NCBI RefSeq assembly: GCF_000247695.1
Contig: NW_004624748.1
Span: forward strand, 5,412,162 to 5,476,161
DNA: 64,000 nt
Direction: 5' to 3'
Origin: Heterocephalus glaber
Lineage: Eukaryota > Chordata > Mammalia > Rodentia > Bathyergidae
The notes below the pieces were generated by a model. It saw only the letters and a list, made by a program, of their open reading frames with translations. It was not told the origin of the DNA and did not search any database. Shown piece by piece: positions 54,401-60,869 of the stretch. A program made the translations under genes and the position numbers. Within the stretch, counting starts at the first letter, position 1; each line of letters begins with the position of its first letter.

Positions 54401-54921
54401 TGTCTGCTCTCGGTCCCTCAAGGAATAGTATGGGGGGCAACGAGTACTTTACAAACCGGAGTAGCCGGGCGCAGTGGTGCATGGGGGTAATCCCAGCACT
54501 TTGAGAGGCTGAGGCAGGAGGATCACGAGTTCGAGGCCCAGCCCGGGCAATTTAACGAGACACCGCTCCCATCTTAAAAAATAAAAAATGCTAGGGATGT
54601 AGCATAGAGCGAAAGCTCAGGGTTCAATCCCAAGTACTGAGAAAGGGGGGGGGGGGAGCAGATAACATCCGTGAGGTGAGGTCCCCGTGGCAGAGGCGGG
54701 GATGCGCCCATAGCGGCTATGAGACACCTAGGAGCCGGAGAGCAGACGAAGTAGGGGATGCAGGGAACCCGGAGTTCAACGGCGGGAGACGCGCAGGGCA
54801 GAGCGCAGGGGTGGCAGAAGCAAGGTCGTAGGCACTCACCCGTCATGCTGCCAGTCTGGGTGCTGACTGACCGCCCAGCGCCCACACTCTCCAGATTTTG
54901 CATCTGCCCTGCTTCTTTCAT
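14054..54921 (-). CDS. CDADC1: CDADC1, whole coding span (10 coding exons, spliced)
   Basis: Two-domain zinc-dependent deaminase of the cytidine/dCMP deaminase superfamily. The human protein has been reported to act on deoxycytidine nucleotides, including dCTP. Join of 54840-54921, 53820-53917, 50330-50404, 40655-40832, 34347-34916, 28157-28206, 24821-24990, 22662-22851, 18889-18949 and 14054-14151, all minus. All nine introns are GT-AG and the phases agree; total 1572 nt gives 523 residues (human about 514). The first domain has H110-A-G and PC135-SAC138 (catalytic Glu absent). The second has H399-A-E401 and PC427-DEC430 (complete). A leucine-rich stretch in exon 2 ([12 protein letters not shown]) resembles a nuclear export signal, and SKKLRL near the C terminus resembles a nuclear import signal. 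Identity comes from near-identical recall of the human protein in every exon. No frameshift or stop was seen, so the gene looks functional. Read-through of the exons is seen directly; the biochemical role is family knowledge. Confidence 0.96.
14596..16000 (-). mobile_element. Antisense L1 3' end (L1M type)
   Basis: Opens with 'taatagctttattgatacaa', the reverse of old L1 3' UTRs, and runs into antisense ORF2-like sequence with 'ctgaactgctgggtcctag' and 'cagtcccaccagcaac'. Interrupted by a B1 at 15002-15119. The far edge is uncertain. Confidence 0.75.
15002..15119 (+). mobile_element. B1 SINE
   Basis: 'cacctgtaatcctagcattc' and an A-tail at 15104. Nested in the antisense L1. Confidence 0.8.
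16000..17075. other. Intergenic-side half of CDADC1 intron 9
   Basis: AT-rich with possible continuation of the antisense L1. No exon-like frame with splice sites. Confidence 0.4.
17075..17350 (+). mobile_element. L1 3' end fragment
   Basis: Reads 'ccacatattgtatgattccg', 'tagtggttgcctaggctgag' and ends 'acatcccaataaagctgtt', a typical L1M 3' UTR. In CDADC1 intron 9. Confidence 0.8.
18116..18324 (-). mobile_element. B1 followed by ID SINE
   Basis: 'ttttgagacagggtctcac' B1 (18116-18230), then 'ttggtaccagggatcaaact' ID (18235-18323). Order is reversed relative to the dimers, so two insertions. Confidence 0.75.
18889..18949 (-). CDS. CDADC1: CDADC1 coding exon 9 (61 nt)
   Basis: Encodes [20 protein letters not shown] between acceptor tacag and donor GTAAGT. 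The human counterpart is WQLNPSGAYGLEQNEPERRE, so this is a conserved C-terminal extension beyond the deaminase fold. Confidence 0.92.
19110..19225 (-). mobile_element. MIR SINE, antisense fragment
   Basis: 'ggttatacagaaggcagtga' and 'tggaatcagaacctgagctt' fit antisense MIR. Confidence 0.5.
19920..20850 (+). mobile_element. L1, ORF2 C terminus plus purine-rich 3' UTR
   Basis: Broken L1 ORF2 end visible as [20 protein letters not shown] (about 20250). It is followed by a G/A tract (20461-20620) and an A-rich 3' end. The segment 'tgtac..gaatgtgatcattatgtatg..aaatatgtactaata' occurs twice (about 20640-20700 and 20765-20835), a tandem duplication of the 3' UTR end. A lineage-specific young L1 family. 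Confidence 0.85.
20984..21076 (+). mobile_element. ID SINE, intact pol III boxes
   Basis: A box within 'tttagctcagtggttcc', B box 'gagttcaatcccgg', long A-tail. Confidence 0.85.
21080..22280. other. CDADC1 intron 8, unrecognised part
   Basis: AT-rich then mixed. 21590-22100 resembles an old LTR or unique sequence, but I cannot name it. Confidence 0.4.
22285..22306 (+). repeat. (GT)n microsatellite
   Basis: 11 GT units in intron 8. Confidence 0.9.
22662..22851 (-). CDS. CDADC1: CDADC1 coding exon 8, PCDEC zinc motif
   Basis: 190 nt, acceptor tatag, donor GTAAGT. Encodes [20 protein letters not shown] followed by ECVPLI and the [20 protein letters not shown] segment. Cys427 and Cys430 complete the zinc site begun in exon 7. 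Confidence 0.95.
23140..23200 (+). repeat. Purine tract (GGAGA)n
   Basis: Strictly G/A-rich sequence, 'gaggaaaggagaggagagga', just before a B1. Confidence 0.8.
23200..23395 (+). mobile_element. B1+ID dimer SINE
   Basis: 'gcctataatcccagctacct' followed by 'cctggggatgtagctctgtg'. Directly after a purine tract (23140-23200). Confidence 0.75.
23400..24820. other. CDADC1 intron 7, unrecognised part
   Basis: No gene or clear SINE. 24000-24400 may be an old L2 ('cttggccaaggcagctctga'). Confidence 0.35.
24821..24990 (-). CDS. CDADC1: CDADC1 coding exon 7, catalytic HAE motif
   Basis: 170 nt, acceptor tttag, donor GTATGG. Encodes [20 protein letters not shown] through [15 protein letters not shown]. 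His399 (zinc ligand) and Glu401 (proton shuttle) of the second domain are intact. Confidence 0.94.
25055..25366 (-). mobile_element. ID+B1 dimer followed by ID SINE
   Basis: Dimer at 25055-25272 ('ccactgagttacatgcctac', 'cctcccaagtagctgggatt'), single ID at 25279-25365 ('tttggtactggggatcaaac'). Confidence 0.75.
26160..26400 (-). mobile_element. MIR SINE, nearly complete, antisense
   Basis: 'ccccattttatagataagga', 'aactgaggccaagagag' and 'ttcaagcctaggttgcttg' reproduce antisense MIR. Confidence 0.85.
26440..26562 (-). mobile_element. B1 SINE
   Basis: 'tagacaaggtctcactttat' to 'ccaagtgctgggattacagg'. Confidence 0.75.
27267..27346 (-). mobile_element. ID SINE
   Basis: 'agtaccggcaatcaaactca' to 'gctaaacccctggct'. 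Confidence 0.75.
27440..27760 (+). mobile_element. L2 3' end
   Basis: 'ctactcattcttcaagatta' and 'ggtatttaataaatgtttgc' are the conserved L2 3' signature. Intron 6 of CDADC1. Confidence 0.7.
27920..27985 (+). mobile_element. 3' fragment of a B1/Alu-like SINE
   Basis: 'cccagcctgggcaacacaac' with 'cttcatctcaaaaaaataaa'. Confidence 0.55.
28157..28206 (-). CDS. CDADC1: CDADC1 coding exon 6 (50 nt)
   Basis: Short exon with acceptor ttgcag and donor GTAAGT. Encodes the strand [16 protein letters not shown] of the second deaminase domain, the usual substrate-side beta strand before HAE. Found only by splice-phase reasoning because it is too short to stand out as an open frame. Confidence 0.92.
28555..28666 (-). 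mobile_element. B1 SINE
   Basis: 'ttgagacagggtcttaccat' to 'gtgtgccactacgcc'. Confidence 0.75.
29415..29502 (-). mobile_element. ID SINE
   Basis: 'tttggtagtggggatcgaac' to 'gagctaaatcctggcccc'. Confidence 0.8.
29503..30784. other. CDADC1 intron 5, unrecognised part
   Basis: No repeats I can name. The 29730-30020 frames are chance. Confidence 0.35.
30785..30935 (+). mobile_element. MER5-like hAT fragment
   Basis: 'aggctcaggaatctgcattt' and 'taatcacactaaaaaccagt' resemble MER5 elements. Intron 5. Confidence 0.5.
31326..31428 (+). mobile_element. ID SINE with (AAT)n tail
   Basis: 'aaggatttagctcagtggtc', 'gagttcaatccctggtacaa', and a tail of aataataat. Confidence 0.85.
32103..32183 (+). mobile_element. 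ID SINE
   Basis: 'ttggaatttagctcattggt' to 'gatccccagcaccaccaaaa'. Confidence 0.75.
32988..33182 (+). mobile_element. B1+ID dimer SINE
   Basis: 'aacctgtaatcccagcactc' followed by 'ggttggtaatgtagctcatt'. Confidence 0.75.
33361..33447 (-). mobile_element. ID SINE
   Basis: 'ttttggtatcagggattgaa' to 'gagctaaattcccagcccc'. Flanked by gagcatcttttt copies (33355, 33446), the target duplication. Confidence 0.8.
34347..34916 (-). CDS. CDADC1: CDADC1 coding exon 5 (570 nt, central region)
   Basis: Largest coding exon. Acceptor ttcag and donor GTGAGT, phase 1 to phase 1. Codes for the end of deaminase domain 1 ([18 protein letters not shown]), a long linker, and the beginning of domain 2 ([19 protein letters not shown]). 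No stop in 189 codons. Confidence 0.95.
35138..35228 (-). mobile_element. ID SINE
   Basis: 'tggtggtgctggggattgaa' to 'ggtacatccccaac'. Confidence 0.7.
35731..35850 (-). mobile_element. ID+B1 dimer SINE, truncated
   Basis: 'ggcactggggattgaacctg' joined to 'aaattttgagacaagttctt'. Confidence 0.65.
36000..36185 (-). mobile_element. ID+B1 dimer SINE
   Basis: 'gctaagctacatccccagtc' joined to 'ttttgagacaaagtctcac'. Confidence 0.8.
36850..36932 (-). mobile_element. ID SINE
   Basis: 'tttagtaccgggaatcgaac' to 'accactgatccctggccc'. Flanked by ccaagatttttt copies (target duplication). Confidence 0.8.
36940..37480 (+). mobile_element. Old L1-derived 3' sequence
   Basis: 'tattaatccatttgaaatac', 'aaatttattgaggga' and 'gcttaatagaaaacagctga' read as an ancient L1 3' region. 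Split by an ID SINE at 36999-37078. An apparent 109-codon frame here is chance. Confidence 0.55.
36999..37078 (-). mobile_element. ID SINE
   Basis: 'tgcagtgctggggatggaac' to 'ctgagctaccttcaagccc'. Confidence 0.7.
38045..38196 (+). mobile_element. B1 SINE with internal duplication
   Basis: 'atgcctgtaatcctagtact'. 'agttcaaggccagcctg' occurs twice, so the element is longer than a plain B1. Confidence 0.85.
38285..38465. mobile_element. hAT-like fragment
   Basis: Begins 'agtgactactagtggtttgg' and ends 'actttgagaaccactgtgc', ends typical of old hAT/MER elements. Family unsure. Confidence 0.4.
38986..39074 (+). mobile_element. ID SINE, good pol III boxes
   Basis: 'cggggatttagctcagtggt' to 'gatctccagtaccaaaaaaa'. 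Confidence 0.85.
39075..40100. other. CDADC1 intron 4, unrecognised part
   Basis: 39080-39800 is CT-rich and may be an old L2. No exon signals. Confidence 0.35.
40108..40195 (-). mobile_element. ID SINE, degraded
   Basis: 'tggcattggggattaaccca' to 'taagctatattcctagc'. Confidence 0.6.
40655..40832 (-). CDS. CDADC1: CDADC1 coding exon 4, first deaminase-like domain
   Basis: 178 nt, acceptor tctag and donor GTAAGT. It starts VKKTGLVVV and carries the first zinc-ligand pattern, [13 protein letters not shown] followed by [12 protein letters not shown]. The His and the two Cys ligands are present, but the Glu that normally follows HA (HAE/CAE/PAE) is Gly. This suggests a structural or regulatory domain rather than a catalytic one. 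Confidence 0.95.
41215..41320 (-). mobile_element. MIR-like fragment, antisense
   Basis: 'ggattaatcaagcccagaga' and 'gatccacagatggtaaaagg' resemble the antisense MIR middle. In intron 3. Confidence 0.4.
42388..42456 (-). mobile_element. ID SINE
   Basis: 'tttttggtactggggacctt' to 'gagctaaatccccggct'. Confidence 0.8.
42482..42630 (+). mobile_element. B1 SINE with internal duplication
   Basis: 'gtgtggtggcacacacctgt' with 'ctacatagtgagttcaaggc' and an (acaacaaaa) tail. Confidence 0.85.
42640..42735 (+). mobile_element. MIR fragment
   Basis: 'agtcttggacaagttattta' then 'cttcccacacttcaa' match the MIR core. Confidence 0.5.
43390..43772 (+). mobile_element. L1 3' end with purine-rich UTR
   Basis: Same family as the L1 at 20380-20850: 'agaaggagatcaagagatgg', then 'aaggaatataaacattatgc' and an A-rich end. 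An ID SINE (43453-43545) sits inside it. Confidence 0.75.
43453..43545 (+). mobile_element. ID SINE, good pol III boxes
   Basis: 'ggggctggggatttagctca' to 'caatccctggtaccaaaaaa'. Nested in L1. Confidence 0.85.
43785..44593 (-). pseudogene. NEMP2: NEMP2 (TMEM194B) processed pseudogene
   Basis: Broken retrocopy of the nuclear envelope integral membrane protein 2 mRNA. Seen in order on the minus strand: [15 protein letters not shown] and CYCCNLNSQ (N-terminal domain), then [43 protein letters not shown] (membrane helices), and in other frames [31 protein letters not shown] and EEISLHEEQ. These are the NEMP2 landmarks, whereas NEMP1 has LTEEEY and SRIQSPKRFAD. There are several stops and frameshifts. 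Roughly 190 codons between the N-terminal domain and QLMEDL are missing, by deletion or exon skipping in the source mRNA. The 194-codon open frame here is the longest surviving piece. Lies in CDADC1 intron 3. Confidence 0.85.
44936..45695 (+). pseudogene. PIP4P2: PIP4P2 (TMEM55A) processed pseudogene
   Basis: Retrocopy of the phosphatidylinositol-4,5-bisphosphate 4-phosphatase 2 mRNA. Reading with frameshifts shows [118 protein letters not shown] and a C terminus VSYPEQSLA ending TAA at 45693-45695. The start codon is lost, there are many internal stops, and no introns. AT-rich sequence after the stop, up to an AATAAA near 47529, may be its 3' UTR, split by an L1 at 46115-46545. Confidence 0.9.
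46115..46545 (+). mobile_element. 5'-truncated L1 with target duplication
   Basis: Only about 430 bp of L1 3' end with a G/A tract (46300-46450). Flanked by AAAATTGCTTGCTT at 46101-46114 and 46546-46559. It splits the probable 3' UTR of the PIP4P2 retrocopy. Confidence 0.85.
46560..47560 (+). other. Possible PIP4P2 retrocopy 3' UTR (distal)
   Basis: AT-rich, continuous with 45696-46100 across the L1 target duplication. It ends with an AATAAA near 47529 and a short A/T-rich stretch. No tail or duplication that I can confirm. Confidence 0.35.
46708..46740 (+). repeat. (GTT)n microsatellite
   Basis: Imperfect run of gttgttgtt with one gct unit. Confidence 0.8.
48395..48465 (+). repeat. (TATC)n microsatellite
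   Basis: About 18 perfect tetranucleotide units, likely polymorphic. Confidence 0.95.
48896..49025 (+). mobile_element. 7SL-derived Alu-like monomer (B1/FLAM type)
   Basis: 'gcatgcctgtagccccaact', 'ggatgatcacttgagcccag' and 'gagaccagcctggggaacat' follow free Alu-type monomers more closely than the other B1 copies here. Confidence 0.7.
49305..49342 (+). repeat. 11-bp minisatellite (gcagatgggtg)
   Basis: About three and a half imperfect units of 11 bp. Confidence 0.7.
49500..49848. mobile_element. Tc1/mariner-type DNA transposon remnant with TIRs
   Basis: 349 bp starting CAGTGGATCCTTGGCTTATG. It ends in sequence whose complement reads CAGTGGACCCTCGAGTTACG, so there are inverted ends of about 20 bp or more with mismatches. 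TA lies on both sides, the mariner/Tigger target. Non-autonomous; no transposase frame. Inside CDADC1 intron 3. Confidence 0.75.
49976..50060 (+). mobile_element. Young ID SINE, perfect target duplication
   Basis: 'ccggggatttagctcagtgg' to 'gttcgatccccagtaccaaa'. AGAGTTACATTTG lies on both sides (49963-49975, 50061-50073). Confidence 0.9.
50330..50404 (-). CDS. CDADC1: CDADC1 coding exon 3
   Basis: 75 nt, 25 codons, phase 0 at both ends ([19 protein letters not shown]... DKKQ). It matches the human acidic linker length exactly. Acceptor aattag and donor GTGAAC are both acceptable but weak, so skipping of this in-frame exon is plausible. Confidence 0.9.
50420..51985. other. CDADC1 intron 2, unrecognised part
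   Basis: No gene; moderately AT-rich. 50800-51180 ('gcctgtgaccatattatgtt') looks like an old DNA-transposon or LTR-type repeat, but the family is not certain. Confidence 0.35.
51990..52115 (-). mobile_element. B1 SINE
   Basis: 'tgttttgagacaggtctcac' to 'cactacacccagct'. Confidence 0.8.
52330..52570 (-). mobile_element. MIR SINE, antisense
   Basis: 'tagaggtaaagcaacttacc', 'caactggtaggagatggag' and 'gaactgaactcagg' follow antisense MIR. Confidence 0.7.
52779..52864 (-). mobile_element. ID SINE with target duplication
   Basis: 'tttgtaccagggatcgaact' to 'ctaaatccccagccc'. tataaacactttt and tataaatactttt lie on the two sides. Confidence 0.8.
53820..53917 (-). CDS. CDADC1: CDADC1 coding exon 2
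   Basis: 98 nt between a tgtag acceptor and a CAG/GTATAA donor. Encodes [20 protein letters not shown] and then [12 protein letters not shown]. The leucine-rich part is a candidate nuclear export signal. FPGVEAQ appears one codon longer than the human FPAEAQ, from memory. A longer open frame on the opposite strand (53727-54107) is a shadow. Confidence 0.93.
54463..54645 (+). mobile_element. B1+ID dimer SINE near promoter
   Basis: 'ccgggcgcagtggtgcatgg' B1 part, then 'ctagggatgtagcatagagc' ID part. In intron 1, about 200 bp below exon 1. A run of G (54646-54656) follows. Confidence 0.85.
54840..54921 (-). CDS. CDADC1: CDADC1 coding exon 1 (start codon)
   Basis: Starts [12 protein letters not shown], the conserved vertebrate CDADC1 N terminus, with ATG at 54919-54921. 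Encodes 27 residues plus one base and ends in a GTGAGT donor (54834-54839). This start is chosen because it matches the orthologue and sits in the CpG island. The 5' UTR extends to higher coordinates for an unknown distance. Confidence 0.95.
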
Positions 54922-55043
54922 TCAAGCCTAGTAGCCTCTGCTGACCATGAAATCTGTCCCTGTCAGGCATGGTCCTGACAGAGCTACTCGGCTGCAGGCA
55001 ACCCTAGCAACTGATAAGCAATGGCCAGCTCGGCGCAGCCAGA

Positions 55044-55051
55044 TGACGTCT
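55044..55051. promoter_or_regulatory. CRE-like site TGACGTCT
   Basis: One mismatch from the palindromic CRE, 32 bp from the full site, in the CDADC1 promoter. Confidence 0.55.
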
Positions 55052-55082
55052 AAGCCCGGCAGTCGCTGCACGGCGCCCCTTG

Positions 55083-55090
55083 TGACGTCA
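55083..55090. promoter_or_regulatory. Full palindromic CRE, TGACGTCA
   Basis: Perfect CREB/ATF/CREM site about 160 bp upstream of the CDADC1 start codon inside the CpG island. Variant sites are at 55044-55051 (TGACGTCT), 55257-55264 (TGACGTGG) and 54227-54234 (TGACGTCG). Confidence 0.75.
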
Positions 55091-55256
55091 GACGAGGCGT
55101 GGACCCCGCGGTCCAGTGTTCACCTCTGGCCGAGGCCGGGCTGTGTGAAACCTTGGGCGGTGGATTGGTTGGAGCCCGTATTCGTGGTGCGCTCTGTTTT
55201 TAACGGGATCAGGTCACCTGAGGATTTCTCTGTTTGAGGTCTTAGGTTGGGCAGAA

Positions 55257-55264
55257 TGACGTGG
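55257..55264. promoter_or_regulatory. CRE half-site TGACGTGG
   Basis: TGACGTGG, a common ATF/CREB-type half-site, further upstream in the same CpG island. Confidence 0.45.
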
Positions 55265-55589
55265 TCATGGTTGTACAGAGTTGAGAATTTTGGTCAGAGA
55301 GCGAAAGAGCTTCGTTGAAGTAGAAACCTGCCCGGTTCTGTTTAGAGAACCTGAGGGGCGGCGGGCCGGAGCTGGCGGGCGGGGACGGCTGCCCTTCCCT
55401 GCTGTCGGCCACTGCTCACCGTTCGGGAACTGAGTGCCCCTGAGCGCCATGGGGCGGGTCTACTTACCAGACACGCGAACACTTTAAGACGAGGAACTGT
55501 AATTGGGTAAAGGTGTGAGGAGGAAGTAACAAGTGGCCTCCGGGAATTCTGAAAAGTAGGCTGACTTTGTGAGTTTGCACCAAGTGCTT

Positions 55590-55792
55590 TTTTTTTCGTC
55601 TCTGTACTGGGGATTGAACCCAAGAGCTTGCGCATCCTGGATAAGCATGGCAACACTAAGCTACATCCCCAGTCCTTTTTAGTTTTATTTATTTGTTTAT
55701 TTGTTTGTTTATTGAGACAGGAACTTGGTATCGTCCTGCCTCAGCCTCCCAAGTAACTGGGATTACAGATGTGGGCCACCGCATCTCAAGGG
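55590..55792 (-). mobile_element. ID+B1 dimer SINE
   Basis: 'ctgtactggggattgaaccc' joined to 'ttattgagacaggaacttgg' via a (TTTG/TTTA)n linker. Confidence 0.8.
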
Positions 55793-55989
55793 CCAAGTAC
55801 TTTTTGTTGAAGTGACCCAGGCCTAACTCGAAACGAAGCTCCTCCCTCCCCAGTGACTCAGAACCCAGTTTCGGTCACCAACTCATGTTACCACAACTTG
55901 AAGTACTGACAATAACAAGACACACAAAACTGCTCTCAAACTATGATAGCAAAAGCTGAACGTTAGGAAAATACATCATTTGAAAAGTA

Positions 55990-56400
55990 CTGAAATGAGA
56001 ATCTTCAGTGTTGATGGTATGGCTGTGATTCATTTTTCTTTATAGTATTCAACTGTAGGTATATACCCCAATTTGAGTTGAAGAGCATTTGGACCATTTG
56101 CCGATTTTTGCTATTGCAAACAAACAAAAATGCTTCTATAAACACTTTCGTGTTTGTCTCATGTTTATATGTGCGATTTTTTTTAGGAGCCATAGTTAGA
56201 ATAGAATTCTTGGGTTTTTATTATTGAGTTTATTAGACAATGTTGAAATGTTTTCCAAAGGGATTGAACCAATTACATAGTTCTACATTCCCATCAGTTT
56301 TTGCATATGTCAGAAATTAAAGTGTACACTTTACATAGTGCACTTTATTGTATGTAAATTATACCGTAATACAGTGGTTTTATTTTGAATAAAAAAAATT
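55990..56400 (-). mobile_element. Antisense L1 fragment
   Basis: 'tcaactgtaggtatatacccc' and 'ttgctattgcaaacaaacaa' are antisense L1 ORF2/3' sequence. The last part (56310-56400) reads like an L1 3' end in the other direction, so two pieces may abut. Confidence 0.6.
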
Positions 56401-56443
56401 CTTGACATTGCCAGTCTGTCATTTTGGTTGATACAGAATGATC

Positions 56444-56645
56444 TTGCTGGGTACAATGGTGTCAGCCTATAAACCCAACTCCTCTGGAGACTGAGATAGG
56501 AGGATTCCAAGTTTAAATCAGTCTTGGTAACTGAGACACTATCTCAAGATTTTAAGAAAGGTGTGGGACTGGGAGTGTAACTCAGTGGTAGAGTACTTGC
56601 CTACAGTGTACAAGGCCCTGGGTTCAATTGCCAGTACTGAAAAAA
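56444..56645 (+). mobile_element. B1+ID dimer SINE
   Basis: 'ggagactgagataggaggat' B1 part, then 'gggagtgtaactcagtggta' ID part. Confidence 0.8.
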
Positions 56646-57001
56646 AGAAAATAGAAGAGAAAAAGTATTTTGTGATTTTACTTTTCCTCATTTCTACTTA
56701 GATTGAACATCTTATCATATGCTGATTGATTGTACATGTTTCCTTTCTATAAAATACTAGTTATTTTCATGTCTGATTGTTTATTTTTTATTGATTGGTA
56801 AGCATTCTTTATATGCTGGATAATCATTTTAAACTGAGCATATATGGTAAACATGGTCACCCCATTTCAGCTTGCTTTTCCACTTTCTATATGATGTCTT
56901 TCAGTGCACAGTTCTTTAATATGTCAAACACACCAATAATTTTAGTGGGTTTTCATCTTTATATCCTTAAAAAATAACTTTCCTACTCAAGACTCTTTTG
57001 G

Positions 57002-57084
57002 GATGTATGTGATGCTGGGGATTGAACTCAGAGCCTCACATATGCTAGGCAAATGCTCCACCTCTGAACCACATTGTTAGACCT
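57002..57084 (-). mobile_element. ID SINE
   Basis: 'tgatgctggggattgaactc' to 'gaaccacattgttagacc'. Confidence 0.7.
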
Positions 57085-57089
57085 AAAGA

Positions 57090-57997
57090 TATGCTTTCAT
57101 ATTTTCCTCTAAAAAATCATAAATTTTCCCTTTTATGTTTAATCCTCATGTATATAGAATTAATCAGTGTATAGTGTGAGATAGATATGAATTTTTATTT
57201 TATTTTCAATGGCAGATAATTGATTATCCTACCACTATTTTCTCATTGATGTGCAATTCCACTTCTGTCATGTGTCAAATTTCCAAATACACATTAGTCC
57301 ATTTCTGGGCTGCCCCTCACATCCTTACATTCTTCAATCCTTAAAATTCTTGGCCATTTAATCTTCCATGTAAGTTTAGGTTCCTATTGTCATATCCCTA
57401 AAACTACTCTACTTAAATATTGATTGAAAGTGTATTAAATTTATAGATAAATTTGAGATATGTAGCTTTCCTGTCCATGAACATAGAGCATTTGTATGAG
57501 CATAGTATGCTGGGTTTTTCACAAGTTTTTCAAGAAGATTCGTAAGTTCTCTCTACAAAAATTATACATGTATGTACAATTTAATGTACTTTTAGTCTTA
57601 TAAATGACATTTTAAAATTATATTCATAAGTATTTATGACTAGTGAATGGAAATGTGATTTTTATATATTAATCTTATATTGAGAAATCTTGCTAAACTA
57701 TTGATTCTATTAATACTATTATAATTCTATTTATTTTTAGCTTCTTTATTATACTATTTTTAGTTTCTTTGGTTTCTAGACTAAAACTATATCATCTACA
57801 AATAATGATGATTTTATTTATGTCTTTCTAATCCTCAAACCTTTTCTCATTTTCTTTTCTTACTGAACTCTAGGATCTCCAGGGAAATAAAATAATGAAT
57901 AGAGGTAATGGTACCAGGCATCCTTTCTTGTTCCTGATTTTAAAGAAAATAATTTTAATGATAAACCTTAAGGTATGGTTTTTTGCTGTAGGCTTTT
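57090..57997 (-). mobile_element. Antisense L1, part 1 (target of RIC1 retrocopy)
   Basis: Long antisense ORF2 sequence, e.g. 'ttgagatatgtagctttcctg' and 'agggaaataaaataatgaat'. It is split by the RIC1 retrocopy and resumes at 63434. Confidence 0.75.
57984..57997. repeat. Target-site duplication, left copy (RIC1 retrocopy)
   Basis: TGCTGTAGGCTTTT, identical to 63434-63447. Marks the L1-type insertion site in an antisense L1. Confidence 0.9.
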
Positions 57998-58089
57998 TTT
58001 TTTCTTTTTTTAGATTTGAGAGATGTTTATTTTATCTTTGATACAGTTTGGGTACTTTCTGTAAAACCTATTTTCTTTCCTCTCTTTTC

Positions 58090-58332
58090 TTTTTTTTCTT
58101 TCAGGACTCGGGATTCAACCTAGGGTGTTTTCACTGAGCTACATTCCCAGTCGTAGCCTTTTTAAATTTTGAGACAGTGTCTCAGTCACTAAACTGCCCA
58201 GGCTGGGCTGTTTTGTTTTTGATACAGGATCTCTCTATGTATGTAATTCAGGCTGGCCTTGAACTCATGGTGGTCCTCCTGCCTCAGCCGCCTGAGTACT
58301 GGGATTACAGGTGTGCAGCACCATGCCTGGAA
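58090..58332 (-). mobile_element. ID+B1 and B1 SINEs in RIC1 retrocopy 3' part
   Basis: 'tcaggactcgggattcaacc', 'ttttgagacagtgtctcag', then a second B1 'gatacaggatctctctatgt'. Either inherited from the parent 3' UTR or inserted after retroposition. Confidence 0.7.
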
Positions 58333-58950
58333 AAAGACCAAGCCTGTTGATTAACACTGTGTTGAACATCTAATTGTTAATAGTTATAACACCTCTTTTA
58401 GTATGCAAAGAGTTTGTCAAATGAACTTTAACTTGTCCTGAAATCATGTGGCAGAAACCTTTGAGCTCTTGGAATGAGGTGCCTTAAACACATGTTGGGA
58501 TAAACAGAAATGAAAAGGCAGAGGAAAAAGAAACTTAAAGACATCTATTTACATGTTAGTATTTATGCACTGTAATTGTAACTCTCACATTTGCATTGAG
58601 AGACTAACTCCTGCTTATGTTAGAATGTATTATGCACATAAGGCAGCTTTTTCCTGAAGAGTGCAGGGAGCTGCCCAGGAGCCCTCTGACTTCAAGTCTT
58701 AGAAAAGGTAGCTCAAATTTTATATGAAAGTGCCAGGAATACAAGAAGAGTGCAAGGGTGACCAGTTGGAGATAGAAAAGAGGCAGGAAAATCAAACCAC
58801 ACCCATCATAGCCCTCAGGTACTCCATGTGGACCTGCAGCAGTTCCTTCACAGGCCGCTTGGTTTGCTTCTGTCTTTGGAAATTCACAAACAGGAAAAAC
58901 TTACAGATTCCTTTTATTTTGGAATATTTCCAAAGATTACTTTTAGCCTA
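58333..58950 (-). other. RIC1 retrocopy segment unlike the RIC1 C terminus
   Basis: Lies between the last RIC1 match (RWASTD) and the SINEs near the tail. It does not encode the expected RIC1 C-terminal residues, so it is an alternative 3' end, a deletion junction or later sequence. Confidence 0.5.
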
Positions 58951-59509
58951 ATCTGTAGAGGCCCATCTGTCCACTGCATGAAGTCCTGTCTTTATGTTTT
59001 GTAATGCCTCTCCGTCTACCTCTGAAGACTGTGCAGTAACCAAATCTGATTATTGAAGATTCTCTAAGAATCAGGCCTATGACAATGCACCAATCCAGAC
59101 ACCCTGCCTCCATGAAAATATGTAACAAGTACAGGAGCTGGACTTGAGATTTGTGAGGTCCTTTACTTGCCAGCTCCATGGAGATGTGTTCCAACTCTGA
59201 CTGGGTCAAACTGAGTGTGGAGAAATTTTCATCTACCATTGTCCAGTCCCCATTTACCATGGACCTACTTTCAGTCAGGTCTGTGGATGAACCAATGCTG
59301 CATTCATCACCTTTAGTAGATAAAGGTGACAAGAAAGCATCTTGCATTTGTGGTCCATGGGATGAGGCTTTGTCTGTCTCATTATGGGTTGGGCTAATGT
59401 TGCTGAGCCAGCTCTGACTCCGTTGCATGTTAGAGACACCAGTGTCCATCTCAAGGTTTATAAAAGGGTCAGCTGATTGAGACTTTAAGAACTGCTCTCC
59501 TACTGTTCA

Positions 59510-59827
<318 letters not shown>

Positions 59828-59887
59828 CTATAAGATGAATTTACTAGGAGGAGCATTTTCAAGTGATTGGGATAAACTGATGCTTCA

Positions 59888-60869
<982 letters not shown>

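Larger units (their letters stand above)
54640..55460. promoter_or_regulatory. CpG-rich promoter of CDADC1
   Basis: The only strongly CpG-rich stretch between the gene and the RIC1 retrocopy. It overlaps CDADC1 exon 1 and extends upstream through GC-rich motifs such as gggcgg-like runs near 55360-55460. No TATA box is evident. No second gene is recognised on the plus strand, although short open frames exist. Confidence 0.8.

Noticed and set aside
54995..55015. Possible RFX X-box (GGCAAC..AGCAAC)
   Set aside because: The two half-sites are in direct, not inverted, orientation, so it does not fit a standard X-box.
55083..55237. Possible divergent gene from the CpG island
   Set aside because: A 96-codon plus-strand frame (54947-55237) exists but has no known homology and no splice or conservation support; probably chance in GC-rich DNA.
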